Shown piece after piece: positions 7,833-18,142 of a stretch of 64,000 nucleotides of DNA. The first letter of the stretch is position 1. Every line of letters starts with the position of its first letter. The position numbers and the translations under genes are program-made. Source of the stretch: Pontibacterium sp049599735 (GTDB lineage: Bacteria > Pseudomonadota > Gammaproteobacteria > Pseudomonadales > Balneatricaceae). The notes beneath the pieces were generated by a model, which saw only the letters and a program-made list of their open reading frames with translations, searched no databases and had not been told where the DNA came from. The stretch spans positions 8,049 through 72,048 of the forward strand of contig JBMYOX010000010.1 of the NCBI GenBank assembly GCA_049599735.1. The letters run 5' to 3'.

Positions 7833-8051
7833 TGCTAAAATCCTTATATAACAGTTAGTTAACTTCTAGCCATCAGCTGTATTGAAGCAAAGTCCTGTGC
7901 CTGCACTCTCAGGCTGACTTTAACTGCTTCTCAGGCGGAGCGTCCTATACGTAGACAGAATACCGTACCAGAGTGCGGATAGAAGGCCGCGAATACTACA
8001 GCAACTATCAGCCTGACGCTAGTCTGTTTGCATAAATAATAATCAGCCGCT

Positions 8052-11000
8052 TTACGCGGCCGCTTCAGCAGCCTGAGGTTTCTCACCACAAGTACCGGCC
8101 TCGTCCAGCTCGGTAAAGCCCAGGTCTTCTAAAATGGCATAAGCGGACGGTAAAACAAGCAGGATTAACAAAGTCGAGCTAAGCATGCCAAACACCACAC
8201 TGGCCACCAGCGGAACTAATACCTGAGCCTGCAGGCTGGTTTCAGACAGCAGCGGCAACATACCCAGCATTGTGGTAATCGACGTCAGAAAAATTGCTCT
8301 GAAACGATCACGCACGGCCTGTCCGGCTGCATCATGCAAGCTCATGCCTTCCCGGGAGCGATATTTAACAAACTCCACCACCAGAATAGAGTCGTTCACC
8401 ACCACCCCCGCCAGGGATACAAAGCCGATCATACTGGGCAGACTCAGATTCAACCCCATCAGCATATGCCCCCAGATCACACCTATCAGCGCCAGCGGAA
8501 TATTTAACAGTACGATGACTGGTTCTTTGTAATTTCGAAACTGCAGACTTAACAGCAGAAATACCCCGGCAATGCCCATAATAAAACCGGTCAATACAGA
8601 GCCGCTGGTTTCCTGATCATTTTTCACCTCACCTTCCAGGCTGAAACTGATGCCCGGATAACGCTGCTGCAACCGGGAGAGAAACTGTGCTCGGGTATGT
8701 GCAATAATCTCACTGGTGTTTGCCCGTTCAGAATCCACATCACCTGAAATAGTCACGGTGCGCTGATGATTAATACGCTGAATACGTGAAAACTCACGTG
8801 CCTCATGAATCTCAGCAATGGCCGTCAGAGGGATATCCACACCCGTTCTGGAAAACAACGTCAGGTTTTCAAAATCAGCAAGTGCGTTGTCCGCATCGGT
8901 ATCCAGCTTAACGTTGATTTCATACGCCTCGCGCCCCTGATAAATATCACTGACTTTGACACCCTGATAAGCCGCACGCAGCTGGGAGGCAACACTCTGT
9001 GCGTCAATACCGGAACTCAGGGCACCGGGTAATAACTTTACATTTAACTGGGGTTTACCCGGCCTGAGGTCATCCATCACATTAGACACACCGGCATAAC
9101 CTTTAAGCCAGTGCTGCAATTCCCAGGACGCCTGGGATAAGCGATTAAGGTCATCACCCTGCAAACGAATAGAAATCGCCTGCCCGCCTGGCCCAAAGGC
9201 AGGCTCTTTAAACTGGATAGAAACGGCATCGGTAATGTCAGGGCTGGATTCACGCCACAGGCGCATCAGCTCAACCAGGGAGCTATGGCGTTTTTCAGCG
9301 TCCAGCAAATCCAGACTGATCGTAGCCAGGTGTGCGCCTTCTTCATGGGCATCCGCATTCTGGCTGTAAGAGATCTGGACGTTTTTAACCAGCTTAGCCT
9401 CAGGTTCCGGTGGCAATTGTGCCAGGGATCGCTCCAGGCCGATTAGCAGCTCGGACACAACCTCTTCAGTGCGTGAAAAAGTGGTGCCCTGAGGCATCAG
9501 TATACGTGCCTCCAGACGGTTACCCTCAATATCCGGAAAACCCTTAAACTTCACAACACCTGAGACCAGCAAACCAATGGAAAAAATAAACATGGCAATT
9601 GCCAGGCTCACCACCAAGTAACGATAGCGAATAGATAAATCAGCGAGCCAACCCACTTTATCCCGCAACTGATCAAACGCCTGTTCAAAACGGACTCTCC
9701 AGCCACTTTGAACACTCTGAGCGCGTTTTTCCAGGGAGTGCTTCAGATGATGAGGCAAAATCAGGAAGGCTTCGACTAAGCTAATGGTCAATACAGAGAG
9801 CAATACAACCGGTAAAACACCTAATATCTGTCCCATGTCCCCTTTTAAAAATAACAGACTGCCAAACAGAATCGCCGAGGTCACAAAGGACGAAATAACC
9901 CCTCGACCCACCCGTTTCACACCATCAACCGCCGCATTAAGCGGCGACTTGCCTTTGCTGTACTCACTTTCAATGCTCTCTGAAAGCACAATGGCATCAT
10001 CCATTAAAATACCAATAGCCATTAAGAGCGCGACCATGGAAATCATATTAATGCTGATACCCATTACACTCATTACCACCAGCCCACCCAGAAAGGAAAT
10101 CGGTAAGCCCAGAGCAACCCAGAAGGTATAACGCCATACAAAAAACAGAAACAAAGCTGCGGTGGCCAGTATTAAGCCCTGCCAGCCGTTACTCAGCAAT
10201 AAATCCAGGCGATCCTGCACTATAGAAGCAGCATCCTGGGTAATAACCAGACGGGTTCCTTCAGGCAGCCTGGCATTTTCTTCATCCACAAAACGCTTCA
10301 CTGCGTTATAAACGGTCAGGGTATCGTCACTGGTATTTTTACTGACTTCAATCAGCGCAGCGGGTAAACCGTTTAACTCGGTACGTTGTTCTTCATCAGC
10401 AAAGTTATCCTCGATAGTCGCAATATCACCCAGGCGGATTTGCCCGCCCTGATCACCGGACATAATGATCAGATCCGCCAGCTCTCTCACCGAACGACGT
10501 TCGTTCTCAAACCTGACCTGATAAGCGCCCTGGCTTGCATCCAGCACACCGGCGGGAAGATCCAGCGCCTGGGCGCTGATCAGATTTGCCACATCCTGAA
10601 TACTCAAACCGTATTGGCGCATTACTTCCGGCTTAACCAGTACACTGAGTTCATGTTCAGAAAATCCGGTGACGGTGACAATAGGCACCTTTGGCAGCAT
10701 CAGTAAACGATTACGGTAGTGTTCAGCCAGGGCTTTTAATTCGGGCTGTGACAATTCCGCAGAAACGGCCACTCTAAGTACCGGCTCGGTGCGGCCAATC
10801 TCAGTAACCACTGAACGTTCTACGTTATCAGGAAAGGCAGTAATGCCATCCACCGCCGCGTTTACATCATCCAGGAACTGCTTGATATCGCCCGATTCCT
10901 GCATGGATAAGGTCAGAGTACCCACTCCATCACGGGCCTCGCATACCTGCTCTTCCAGAAAACTGATGCCATCAGATGCATCTTCCAGGCGGTTACAGAT

Positions 11001-11180
11001 ACCTTCTTCAACTTCAGACGGACTAGCCCCTGGATAAGGCACGGTAACGCTGACTTTATCCTGACTGATTTTAGGAAAGGTCTCTTTATTCAGAGTGGGT
11101 AATGCCACGATGCCTGCTAATAAAACCACCGTCATCAGTATATTGGCCGCTGTCGGGTGGGAAGCAAAATAACGGATCAT
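8052..11180 (-). CDS. RND efflux transporter permease (AcrB/HAE-like)
   Basis: A 1042-residue inner-membrane proton-driven pump with the usual duplicated RND layout: TM1, a large periplasmic loop, six TMs and a second half repeating the pattern. TM4 carries the paired aspartates in GILMDDAIVLSES. TM10 has GVVVNDSILVVEF, where the lysine of AcrB is replaced; this variant is common in a subgroup of uncharacterised RND pumps. Its start overlaps the stop of the membrane fusion gene by 4 bp (ATGA), so the two are translationally coupled. No outer-membrane factor gene is adjacent. Substrate unknown. Confidence 0.93.
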   Translation of the reverse strand: MIRYFASHPTAANILMTVVLLAGIVALPTLNKETFPKISQDKVSVTVPYPGASPSEVEEGICNRLEDASDGISFLEEQVCEARDGVGTLTLSMQESGDIKQFLDDVNAAVDGITAFPDNVERSVVTEIGRTEPVLRVAVSAELSQPELKALAEHYRNRLLMLPKVPIVTVTGFSEHELSVLVKPEVMRQYGLSIQDVANLISAQALDLPAGVLDASQGAYQVRFENERRSVRELADLIIMSGDQGGQIRLGDIATIEDNFADEEQRTELNGLPAALIEVSKNTSDDTLTVYNAVKRFVDEENARLPEGTRLVITQDAASIVQDRLDLLLSNGWQGLILATAALFLFFVWRYTFWVALGLPISFLGGLVVMSVMGISINMISMVALLMAIGILMDDAIVLSESIESEYSKGKSPLNAAVDGVKRVGRGVISSFVTSAILFGSLLFLKGDMGQILGVLPVVLLSVLTISLVEAFLILPHHLKHSLEKRAQSVQSGWRVRFEQAFDQLRDKVGWLADLSIRYRYLVVSLAIAMFIFSIGLLVSGVVKFKGFPDIEGNRLEARILMPQGTTFSRTEEVVSELLIGLERSLAQLPPEPEAKLVKNVQISYSQNADAHEEGAHLATISLDLLDAEKRHSSLVELMRLWRESSPDITDAVSIQFKEPAFGPGGQAISIRLQGDDLNRLSQASWELQHWLKGYAGVSNVMDDLRPGKPQLNVKLLPGALSSGIDAQSVASQLRAAYQGVKVSDIYQGREAYEINVKLDTDADNALADFENLTLFSRTGVDIPLTAIAEIHEAREFSRIQRINHQRTVTISGDVDSERANTSEIIAHTRAQFLSRLQQRYPGISFSLEGEVKNDQETSGSVLTGFIMGIAGVFLLLSLQFRNYKEPVIVLLNIPLALIGVIWGHMLMGLNLSLPSMIGFVSLAGVVVNDSILVVEFVKYRSREGMSLHDAAGQAVRDRFRAIFLTSITTMLGMLPLLSETSLQAQVLVPLVASVVFGMLSSTLLILLVLPSAYAILEDLGFTELDEAGTCGEKPQAAEAAA

Positions 11181-12538
11181 AAGGCCCCCATTCCGCGGGC
11201 CTGTGCATCCAGCTCTGCTTCCAGTGCCTGATTAATACTGGCCTTCAGGGGCATACCCTTAATCACCGGAATTAAGTCATTCACAATAACCTGCTCACCT
11301 TCATTCAGGCCGGACTCTATCACCGCCAGATTTCCCTGCAGGGTTTGCACCGAAACCTTGCGAATTTCCAGCCGCCCTTCTTTATTCACGAGGTAAACCC
11401 GCCCCTGATGCAGGGCCTGATAAGGAATAATTAATGCAGGATAAGCCGGGGTAAATATTTCAACTTCGGTGAACATGCCTTTTATTAAAGGCGGGCGACG
11501 GCCCGGAATAACCTGCTGATAAGGTTTATCCACCGCGACTACAATGCCTAAAGTACGGCGCACCGGGTCAATTGCCTCACTGAAGCGCAGCACCTGACCG
11601 TCCCAGATTGCTTCCGGCAAATCGCCCACCAGCGCCACGCGGGCCTGCAGTTTCATAGCGTTGAGTGCCTGGGGCAGGTTCACCGCTGACAGGTTTATCT
11701 GATGCTCCGCCAGCGGCTGTACCAGCGCCTGCATCTGACCCACCGGCACCTGCACATTAATTTCCACGGCATCCAGGTTTAGTGCTTCGAACAGGCTGCT
11801 ACCGGCTGATACAAACTCATCTTTTTCTACCGGCACATCACCAATACGGGCATCAAAGGGCAGCTGAATTTCGGTACGGGCCAGCATAGTTTCCTGGCCT
11901 TTTACCTGCTCCTTCGCACGCGCTATCTGTGCCTGCTCTGAACTAATGCGACTGGCATACGTATTTAAGCTACCCTGCAAATTGGAAACAGACTGGCGCA
12001 GCAAAATCACTTTTTGCTCCTCCGCATCCACCGTGGATCGGGCAATCAGACGTTTATTCCAGATACCACGAATCCGGGCCAACTCCTTTTCACCCACCTT
12101 CAGATTTGCACTGGCCAGCGCGAGAGAGCGACTGGTGGTTTTCTTTTCTTCCTGTAACTGTTTAAGAGATGATAAACGTGACTGAAAGTCTGCTTCACTC
12201 TGTTTTAGTGAGACCAGAAAATCGTCCGGATCAATACGGACAACGGTTGTGCCTGCGGCGATGCTGCCACCCTGGCGCAGATCCGGATGCAGGTAAATAA
12301 TTTTCCCGCTCAGCTCCGCTTTTCCCTGAAAGACGATGGCCGGTTTAACGTTGCCATAACCTTTCACCCGTGCACGAAACAGCCTTGTCTGCACCTTAAT
12401 CACATCAACGGTTTTTGCCGCCATTGCCGTATCTTTATGGCTGACCGGGGCACGGTTTTTTACCATCAGCAACGTAGCACCTATGCCCAGCGCCAGCACA
12501 AGCAACATAATGATCGGTTTTTGCAGCAGTTTTTTCAT
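11177..12538 (-). CDS. RND efflux periplasmic adaptor (membrane fusion protein)
   Basis: A 453-residue adaptor linking the RND pump to an outer-membrane channel. After an N-terminal anchor (MKKLLQKPIIMLLVLALGIG) come a lipoyl-type half-motif, a long alpha-hairpin with two coiled-coil arms (about residues 105-215), the second lipoyl half (ETMLARTEIQLPFDARIGDV) and beta-barrel/MP domains. The frame runs upstream to 12586, but the ATG at 12538 puts the membrane anchor at the N-terminus and is chosen. It is the promoter-proximal gene of the pump operon. Confidence 0.9.
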   Translation of the reverse strand: MKKLLQKPIIMLLVLALGIGATLLMVKNRAPVSHKDTAMAAKTVDVIKVQTRLFRARVKGYGNVKPAIVFQGKAELSGKIIYLHPDLRQGGSIAAGTTVVRIDPDDFLVSLKQSEADFQSRLSSLKQLQEEKKTTSRSLALASANLKVGEKELARIRGIWNKRLIARSTVDAEEQKVILLRQSVSNLQGSLNTYASRISSEQAQIARAKEQVKGQETMLARTEIQLPFDARIGDVPVEKDEFVSAGSSLFEALNLDAVEINVQVPVGQMQALVQPLAEHQINLSAVNLPQALNAMKLQARVALVGDLPEAIWDGQVLRFSEAIDPVRRTLGIVVAVDKPYQQVIPGRRPPLIKGMFTEVEIFTPAYPALIIPYQALHQGRVYLVNKEGRLEIRKVSVQTLQGNLAVIESGLNEGEQVIVNDLIPVIKGMPLKASINQALEAELDAQARGMGAL

Positions 12539-12641
12539 TTCCGGGTCCGTCAGGCAATCTATCCAATAGATTAAGTTATACCGCACTTAATTAGCACGCT
12601 CTAATATTTAACCTAACTTTACCTGCCTGCATTGATACACC

Positions 12642-13316
12642 TCAGATCCAGCCCCGCTCGGCAAAAGAAACCAGCTCTCCATCCCCCACCACCATATGAT
12701 CCAGCACACGGATATCCACCGTGCCCAGCGCCTGGATCAGACGGTCGGTAATCTGCCGGTCGGCCCGACTGGGCTCCGCAACACCGGAAGGGTGGTTATG
12801 GGAAAGAATGAGTGCAGCAGCATTATAAGTCAGCGCTTTACGCACCACTTCGCGGGGATAAACAGAGGCGGCATCAATGGTGCCAAAAAACAGCTCTTCG
12901 TATTTAATCACCCGGTGGCGGTTATCCAGAAACAGACAGGCAAAGATTTCACGACTCTGGTGCCGCAAACGGGCTGAAAGGTATGCACGTACTGCCGCAG
13001 GACTTTCCAGCGCCGAGTCTTTATCCAGGGTCGCTTCCAGGTGTCGCCGCCCCATTTCCAGAACAGCCTGTAGCTGTACATATTTTGCCGGGCCCAGACC
13101 ATGGGCGGCACAAAACTGTTCTGATGAGCTTTCCAAAAGCGGCCTCAGGCCACCAAAGGTTGTCAGTAAATCCCGTGCCAGATCCACCGCACTTTTCCCG
13201 GTCACGCCGGTGCGTAAGAAAATGGCGAGTAATTCCGCATCCGATAGCGCAGCTGAACCTTTATTCAGCAGTTTTTCCCGTGGCCGCTCTCCCTCGGGCC
13301 AGTCCCTGATCGCCAT
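12642..13316 (-). CDS. radC: RadC family protein (JAB/MPN domain)
   Basis: A 224-residue protein with an N-terminal helix-hairpin-helix part (LSDAELLAIFLRTGVTGKSAVD) and a C-terminal JAMM metalloprotease-like domain with HNHPSG and a downstream aspartate. The original DNA-repair role was withdrawn for E. coli, and its true substrate is unclear. The ATG at 13316 (MAIRDWPEGERP) follows GGGAGGTGA by 2-5 nt and is preferred to the ATG two codons upstream. It is divergent from coaBC, the usual arrangement in gammaproteobacteria. Confidence 0.95.
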   Translation of the reverse strand: MAIRDWPEGERPREKLLNKGSAALSDAELLAIFLRTGVTGKSAVDLARDLLTTFGGLRPLLESSSEQFCAAHGLGPAKYVQLQAVLEMGRRHLEATLDKDSALESPAAVRAYLSARLRHQSREIFACLFLDNRHRVIKYEELFFGTIDAASVYPREVVRKALTYNAAALILSHNHPSGVAEPSRADRQITDRLIQALGTVDIRVLDHMVVGDGELVSFAERGWI

Positions 13317-13443
13317 AATCACCTCCCTGTTTGGCTATTTCGTAAATTACGTACAAATGGGCCTCCTGCCCTACGCAACCTACAACTGAAATGGTATCTT
13401 ACAGGCTCCTTTCAGAATTCACAGTTAATACCGGCTACTGGGT

Positions 13444-14649
13444 ATGCAGAGACTTACTAACCGACAAATTATTTTAGGCATTACCGGTGGTATTGCCGCT
13501 TATAAAAGTGCTGAACTAACCCGCCTGCTAAAAGGGGCAGGAGCCGACGTGCGTGTTGTAATGACCGCCTCTGCCAGCGAATTTATTACCCCCCTGACAC
13601 TTCAGGCACTTTCAGGCAATCCGGTGCATCAGCACCTGTTGGATACCGAAGCCGAAGCGGGCATGGGGCATATCGAGCTGGCAAAATGGGCCGATCTGAT
13701 CCTGATCGCACCGGCCAGTGCAAATTTTATGGCACGTATGGCCAGCGGCCAGGGTAATGATTTGCTGACAACCCTGTGCCTGGCAACCGATGCACCTGTG
13801 TGCCTGGCGCCTGCGATGAATCAGGCCATGTGGCGGGATGATGCCACCACGGATAACGCACAGACACTGCGCCAGCGCAACGTCAAGCTCTTTGGCCCCG
13901 CCAGTGGCGCACAGGCCTGTGGTGATACAGGCCCCGGGCGTATGATGGAACCTGCTGAACTGGCACAGCTAACGGCGGCACAGTTTGATACCGGCCTGCT
14001 CACCGGCAAAACCCTGTTTATTACGGCAGGCCCCACCCGCGAGCCGCTAGACCCGGTACGCTACATTTCCAATCACAGCTCCGGAAAAATGGGTTATGCC
14101 CTGGCAGAGGCCGCGATTGACGCCGGTGCTAAGGTTAAGCTGATCAGCGGGCCGGTTAATATTCCTGCCCCGGAACGGGCCGAGCGCATTGCAGTCCAGT
14201 CTGCCGGGGATATGCTGCAGGCTTCTCTGGCAGGGCTTTCGCAGTGTGATATTTTTATCGCCTCAGCTGCGGTTGCCGACTACCGTCCCACGGCCATTGC
14301 CGAGCATAAAATCAAAAAGGGCAATGAAGAAATTATGGAACTGCATCTGGTGAAAAACCCGGATATTGTGGCGACCGTTGCCGCTCAGGCCCATAAACCG
14401 TTTACCGTGGGTTTTGCCGCTGAAACTCAGGATGTGCTGAGTTATGCACGCAGCAAGCTAGAGCGCAAGAATCTGGATCTGATTGTTGCCAACGATGTTT
14501 CACGCAGCGATATCGGTTTTAACAGTGATGAAAATGCTGTGACTGTCGTCAGCCAGCACAGCGAACAGGCCCTGCCTCAGACTTCCAAGCGTCAGCTGGC
14601 GACTCAGTTGATTGACCTTATTGCCCGGGAATTTAACAAAGTACAATGA
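13444..14649 (+). CDS. coaBC: Bifunctional phosphopantothenoylcysteine decarboxylase/synthetase CoaBC (Dfp)
   Basis: Catalyses two steps of coenzyme A synthesis: CTP-dependent joining of cysteine to phosphopantothenate (CoaB) and FMN-dependent decarboxylation (CoaC). The N-terminal HFCD flavoprotein half shows GITGGIAAYKSAELTR, PAMNQAMW and the active-site loop ACGDTGPGRM near residue 159. The C-terminal CoaB half shows ITAGPTREPLDPVRYISN, HSSGKMGYALA and KIKK. At 401 residues it is full length. Its stop overlaps the dut start by 4 bp. Confidence 0.97.
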   Translation: MQRLTNRQIILGITGGIAAYKSAELTRLLKGAGADVRVVMTASASEFITPLTLQALSGNPVHQHLLDTEAEAGMGHIELAKWADLILIAPASANFMARMASGQGNDLLTTLCLATDAPVCLAPAMNQAMWRDDATTDNAQTLRQRNVKLFGPASGAQACGDTGPGRMMEPAELAQLTAAQFDTGLLTGKTLFITAGPTREPLDPVRYISNHSSGKMGYALAEAAIDAGAKVKLISGPVNIPAPERAERIAVQSAGDMLQASLAGLSQCDIFIASAAVADYRPTAIAEHKIKKGNEEIMELHLVKNPDIVATVAAQAHKPFTVGFAAETQDVLSYARSKLERKNLDLIVANDVSRSDIGFNSDENAVTVVSQHSEQALPQTSKRQLATQLIDLIAREFNKVQ

Positions 14650-15101
14650 AAAAATTACAGGTAAAAATTCTGGATTCACGTATCGGTGATACGTTCCCCC
14701 TGCCCCAATATGCAACTGCCGGTTCAGCAGGTTTAGACCTGCGTGCCTGTCTGGATAACACCCTGACACTGGTGCCAGGCCAGACCGAACTGATTCCAAC
14801 CGGCCTCTCCATCCATATAGCCGATCCGGCTTTATGCGCGATGATTCTGCCGCGCTCGGGGCTGGGCCATAAACACGGTATTGTGTTGGGCAACCTGGTG
14901 GGGCTCATCGACTCGGATTACCAGGGGCAGCTTTTTGTCTCCTGCTGGAACCGGGGTCAAACTACCTTTGAGGTGCAGCCGGGGGAACGTATTGCACAAC
15001 TGGTTTTGGTACCGGTGGTGCAGGCAGAGTTTGAAGTGGTTAACGAATTTACAAACAGCGACCGGGGCGAAGGGGGCTTTGGCTCCTCTGGCCGTCACTA
15101 A
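14646..15101 (+). CDS. dut: Deoxyuridine 5'-triphosphate nucleotidohydrolase
   Basis: Trimeric dUTPase that splits dUTP to dUMP and PPi, keeping uracil out of DNA and feeding dTMP synthesis. The five family motifs are visible: AGLDLRA, PRSGLGHKHG, GLIDSDYQGQL, PGERIAQLV and the C-terminal RGEGGFGSSGRH. The length, 151 residues, is exact for the family. Coupled to coaBC through an ATGA overlap. Confidence 0.98.
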   Translation: MKKLQVKILDSRIGDTFPLPQYATAGSAGLDLRACLDNTLTLVPGQTELIPTGLSIHIADPALCAMILPRSGLGHKHGIVLGNLVGLIDSDYQGQLFVSCWNRGQTTFEVQPGERIAQLVLVPVVQAEFEVVNEFTNSDRGEGGFGSSGRH

Positions 15102-15127
15102 TTTCACAGCGAAAGGACATTACACTC

Positions 15128-16516
15128 ATGCGTTATGAACTTCAGGATCTGGATCAGACTATTTTCCGTGCTTATGATATTCGCGGTATCGTAGGCAGCG
15201 CACTGACCGATGATACTGTCTATCATTTGGGCCGGGCGTTTGCAGCTCAGGCAAAAAGCCAGAATGTCACCCGTGTTCATGTGGCCGCTGATGGCCGCCT
15301 TTCCAGCCCGCACCTGAAAAACCTGCTGAACCAGGGGCTGATGGATGGCGGTTGTGATGTGATAGACAACGGTTATGTTTCCACCCCGCTGCTCTACTTC
15401 GCAGCAAATCACGATGAAGAATGCACCGGTGTGATGATCACCGGCAGCCACAATCCCAGCGATTATAATGGCTTTAAAATGATGATGGCCGGTCACACCC
15501 TGTCCGGTGAAGATATTCAGGCGCTGAAAAGCCGCATCATCGATCAGAACTATACCGAAGGTGAAGGCAGCCTGACGGACATAGATATCCGCCCCCAATA
15601 TCTGGAGCGTGTCACCTCGGACATTAAGCTTAAGCGTAAGCTAAAAGTGGTGGTTGACTGCGGTAACGGCATTCCCGGTGATGTGGCACCCGGCCTGATT
15701 GAACAGGTAGGTTGTGAGGTAATCCCCATGTTCTGTGAAGTAGACGGCAACTTCCCTAACCATCATCCGGATCCGGGTAAACCCGCCAACCTGGTGGATG
15801 CTATTGCCAAAGTTAAAGAAACCGGTGCTGATCTGGGTCTGGCCTTTGATGGTGATGGCGACCGTGTGGGTGTTATTACCGCCAGCGGAAAAATCATTTA
15901 TCCCGACCGTGTGATGATGCTGTTTGCCGAAGATATTCTGAGCCGTAACCCCGGTGCAGAAATTATCTATGATGTGAAATGCTCTCGCCTGCTGGCCAAT
16001 GTTATCCGCAATGCCGGTGGCCAGGCCTCCATGTGGAAAACAGGGCACTCTCTGATTAAAGGCCGCATGAAAGAAACCGGTGCACTGCTGGCCGGTGAAA
16101 TGAGCGGGCATATATTTTTCAAAGAGCGCTGGTTCGGCTTTGATGACGGCCTGTACAGTGCCGTACGTCTGCTGGAAATTTTATCTGCCCGTGAAGAAAC
16201 AGCTGATGCGCTTTTTGCCGCCTACCCGGAAGATATCAGCACCCCGGAAATCAATATTGATGTGACCGATGAAGGCAAGTTCGACATTATCGAAGCACTG
16301 AAGGCCTTTGAGTTCGAAGGCGGCGATATTAACCTGATTGACGGTGTGCGTGTTGATTACCCCGATGGCTGGGGACTGGTGCGCGCCTCGAATACCACAC
16401 CGGTACTGGTATTACGCTTTGAAGCCGAATCCCAGGCTGCTCTTGAACGCATCCATCATGAATTTCAGCAGCGCCTGAGCCAGATTGACAGTTCCCTGAG
16501 CATTCCACTGGCCTGA
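15128..16516 (+). CDS. algC: Phosphomannomutase/phosphoglucomutase AlgC
   Basis: Interconverts hexose-6-phosphates and hexose-1-phosphates, supplying Man-1-P and Glc-1-P for nucleotide sugars used in EPS and LPS. The 462-residue protein contains the phosphoserine loop TGSHNPSDYNGFKMM (about residue 108), the Mg-binding loop DGDGDRVG (about 243), the sugar-specificity loop GEMSGHIFF and a terminal phosphate-binding RASNTTPVL. This is the non-fused form, close in length to the Pseudomonas enzyme. It lies in the coaBC-dut-algC-argB order and could feed the EPS locus at 39-63 kb. Confidence 0.96.
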   Translation: MRYELQDLDQTIFRAYDIRGIVGSALTDDTVYHLGRAFAAQAKSQNVTRVHVAADGRLSSPHLKNLLNQGLMDGGCDVIDNGYVSTPLLYFAANHDEECTGVMITGSHNPSDYNGFKMMMAGHTLSGEDIQALKSRIIDQNYTEGEGSLTDIDIRPQYLERVTSDIKLKRKLKVVVDCGNGIPGDVAPGLIEQVGCEVIPMFCEVDGNFPNHHPDPGKPANLVDAIAKVKETGADLGLAFDGDGDRVGVITASGKIIYPDRVMMLFAEDILSRNPGAEIIYDVKCSRLLANVIRNAGGQASMWKTGHSLIKGRMKETGALLAGEMSGHIFFKERWFGFDDGLYSAVRLLEILSAREETADALFAAYPEDISTPEINIDVTDEGKFDIIEALKAFEFEGGDINLIDGVRVDYPDGWGLVRASNTTPVLVLRFEAESQAALERIHHEFQQRLSQIDSSLSIPLA

Positions 16517-16583
16517 GCTTTTAACGTATGTGATGACGGCCCTTAGTCGTTGTCACTGCGTCCGTATTTCAAGGAAACATACC

Positions 16584-17486
16584 ATGCCTTTAAGTCGTAA
16601 AGACGCCATTATAACCGCTGAGGTACTCAGCGAAGCGATGCCCTATATCCAGCGTTTTGTGGGTAAAACCATTGTCATCAAATACGGTGGTAACGCGATG
16701 ACCGATGAAAAACTGAAAAACAGTTTTGCACGGGATATCGTGATGATGAAATTAATCGGTATCAACCCGATTGTGGTTCACGGAGGCGGCCCGCAGATTG
16801 GCTCCCTGCTGGATAAACTCAGTATTGAGTCCCACTTTATCAACGGCATGCGTGTGACCGACTCAGCCACGATGGACGTGGTTGAAATGGTGCTCGGTGG
16901 CATGGTGAATAAAGAAATTGTGGGCCTGATCAATGCCAACGGTGGCCTGGCTATTGGCCTGACCGGCAAAGATGGTCAGCTGCTGCGCGCTAAAAAGCTG
17001 AAGGTTAAGCATAAAACCCCGGATATGGAAGCGCCCGAAATTATTGATATCGGCCATGTAGGCGAAGTCTCCGAGGTGAATGTCAAAGTCCTGGATATGC
17101 TGGCGCACTCGGACATTATTCCGGTGATTGCGCCTATAGGGGTGGATGAGAACGGTGACTCCTACAATATCAATGCCGATCTGGTTGCAGGCAAAGTGGC
17201 TGAAGTAATAGAGGCTGAAAAGCTGATTTTGCTGACTAATATTGCAGGACTTCTGGATAAAAACGGGGATGTACTTACCGGCCTGACCACCGCCGAAGTG
17301 GATGACCTGATTGCCGACGGTACAATTCACGGCGGCATGTTGCCCAAAATTGACTGTGCATTAGGCGCCGTTAAATCCGGTGTTCAAAGCGCTCATATTA
17401 TTGACGGCCGGGTGGCACACGCCTGCATGCTTGAGATCTTTACTGACGAAGGGGTAGGCACCCTGATCACCAACCGCGCTTTGTAG
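16584..17486 (+). CDS. argB: Acetylglutamate kinase
   Basis: Second step of arginine synthesis, phosphorylating N-acetylglutamate. The 300-residue product has VIKYGGNAM, VVHGGGPQIGSLLDKL, the NAG-binding region GMRVTDSATMDVVEMVLGG and C-terminal HGGMLPKI. The frame extends to 16530, but the ATG at 16584 (MPLSRKDAI) with AAGGAAA upstream matches the family start. The N-terminal extension typical of arginine-inhibited hexameric enzymes is present (roughly the first 25 residues), which suggests feedback inhibition. Confidence 0.97.
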   Translation: MPLSRKDAIITAEVLSEAMPYIQRFVGKTIVIKYGGNAMTDEKLKNSFARDIVMMKLIGINPIVVHGGGPQIGSLLDKLSIESHFINGMRVTDSATMDVVEMVLGGMVNKEIVGLINANGGLAIGLTGKDGQLLRAKKLKVKHKTPDMEAPEIIDIGHVGEVSEVNVKVLDMLAHSDIIPVIAPIGVDENGDSYNINADLVAGKVAEVIEAEKLILLTNIAGLLDKNGDVLTGLTTAEVDDLIADGTIHGGMLPKIDCALGAVKSGVQSAHIIDGRVAHACMLEIFTDEGVGTLITNRAL

Positions 17487-17495
17487 GTTGCCCGA

Positions 17496-18101
17496 ATGAG
17501 CGATAAGGAAAAACAGAAAGTGTCTCGTCCTGCGCAAATTTTGCAGGCCCTGGCACAAATGCTGGAAGTGAATCCCGGGGGCCGCATCACCACGGCGGCT
17601 CTCGCCAGGGAGGTCGGTGTCTCTGAAGCAGCACTTTACCGCCACTTCCCCAGTAAAGCCCGCATGTTTGAAGGCCTGATCGGTTTTATTGAAGAAACCA
17701 TTTTCAGCCGCGTTAACCTGATTCTGGCATCGGACTCCAACGCGGTCCGTCAGTGTGAACAAATACTGACCCTGCTGCTGGCCTTTGTACAGAAGAACCC
17801 TGGCATGGCCAGAATCCTGACCGGTGATGCACTTTCAGGTGAAACCGACCGTTTACGCACTCAGGTGAACCAACTGTTTGAGCGTCTTGAAACCCAGCTA
17901 AAACAGGTGCTGCGTGAAGCTGAAATCCGTGAAGGCCTAAGAACACAAACCACCGCCGGTGCCAGCGCCAACCTGATGCTGGCGGCCGCTGAAGGCCGCA
18001 TTCGTCAGTTTGTTCGCACAGATTTCAAGCGTAGCCCAACCGAACAATGGTCGGATCAGTGGTTACGCCTTGAACAGGGTGTTTTCCTCCCTGCACCCTG
18101 A
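17496..18101 (+). CDS. slmA: Nucleoid occlusion factor SlmA
   Basis: TetR-family DNA-binding protein that blocks FtsZ ring assembly over the nucleoid. The 201-residue sequence shows the HTH block TTAALAREVGVSEAALYRHFPSKARMFEGLIGFIE and the SlmA-specific dimer core. It starts 9 bp after argB, so it is probably the last gene of the coaBC-dut-algC-argB-slmA run. In E. coli slmA also neighbours dut. Confidence 0.96.
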   Translation: MSDKEKQKVSRPAQILQALAQMLEVNPGGRITTAALAREVGVSEAALYRHFPSKARMFEGLIGFIEETIFSRVNLILASDSNAVRQCEQILTLLLAFVQKNPGMARILTGDALSGETDRLRTQVNQLFERLETQLKQVLREAEIREGLRTQTTAGASANLMLAAAEGRIRQFVRTDFKRSPTEQWSDQWLRLEQGVFLPAP

Positions 18102-18142
18102 CCCCGGGAGGGTTCGCCCTCCTCTTTCCTATTGGATTTTTC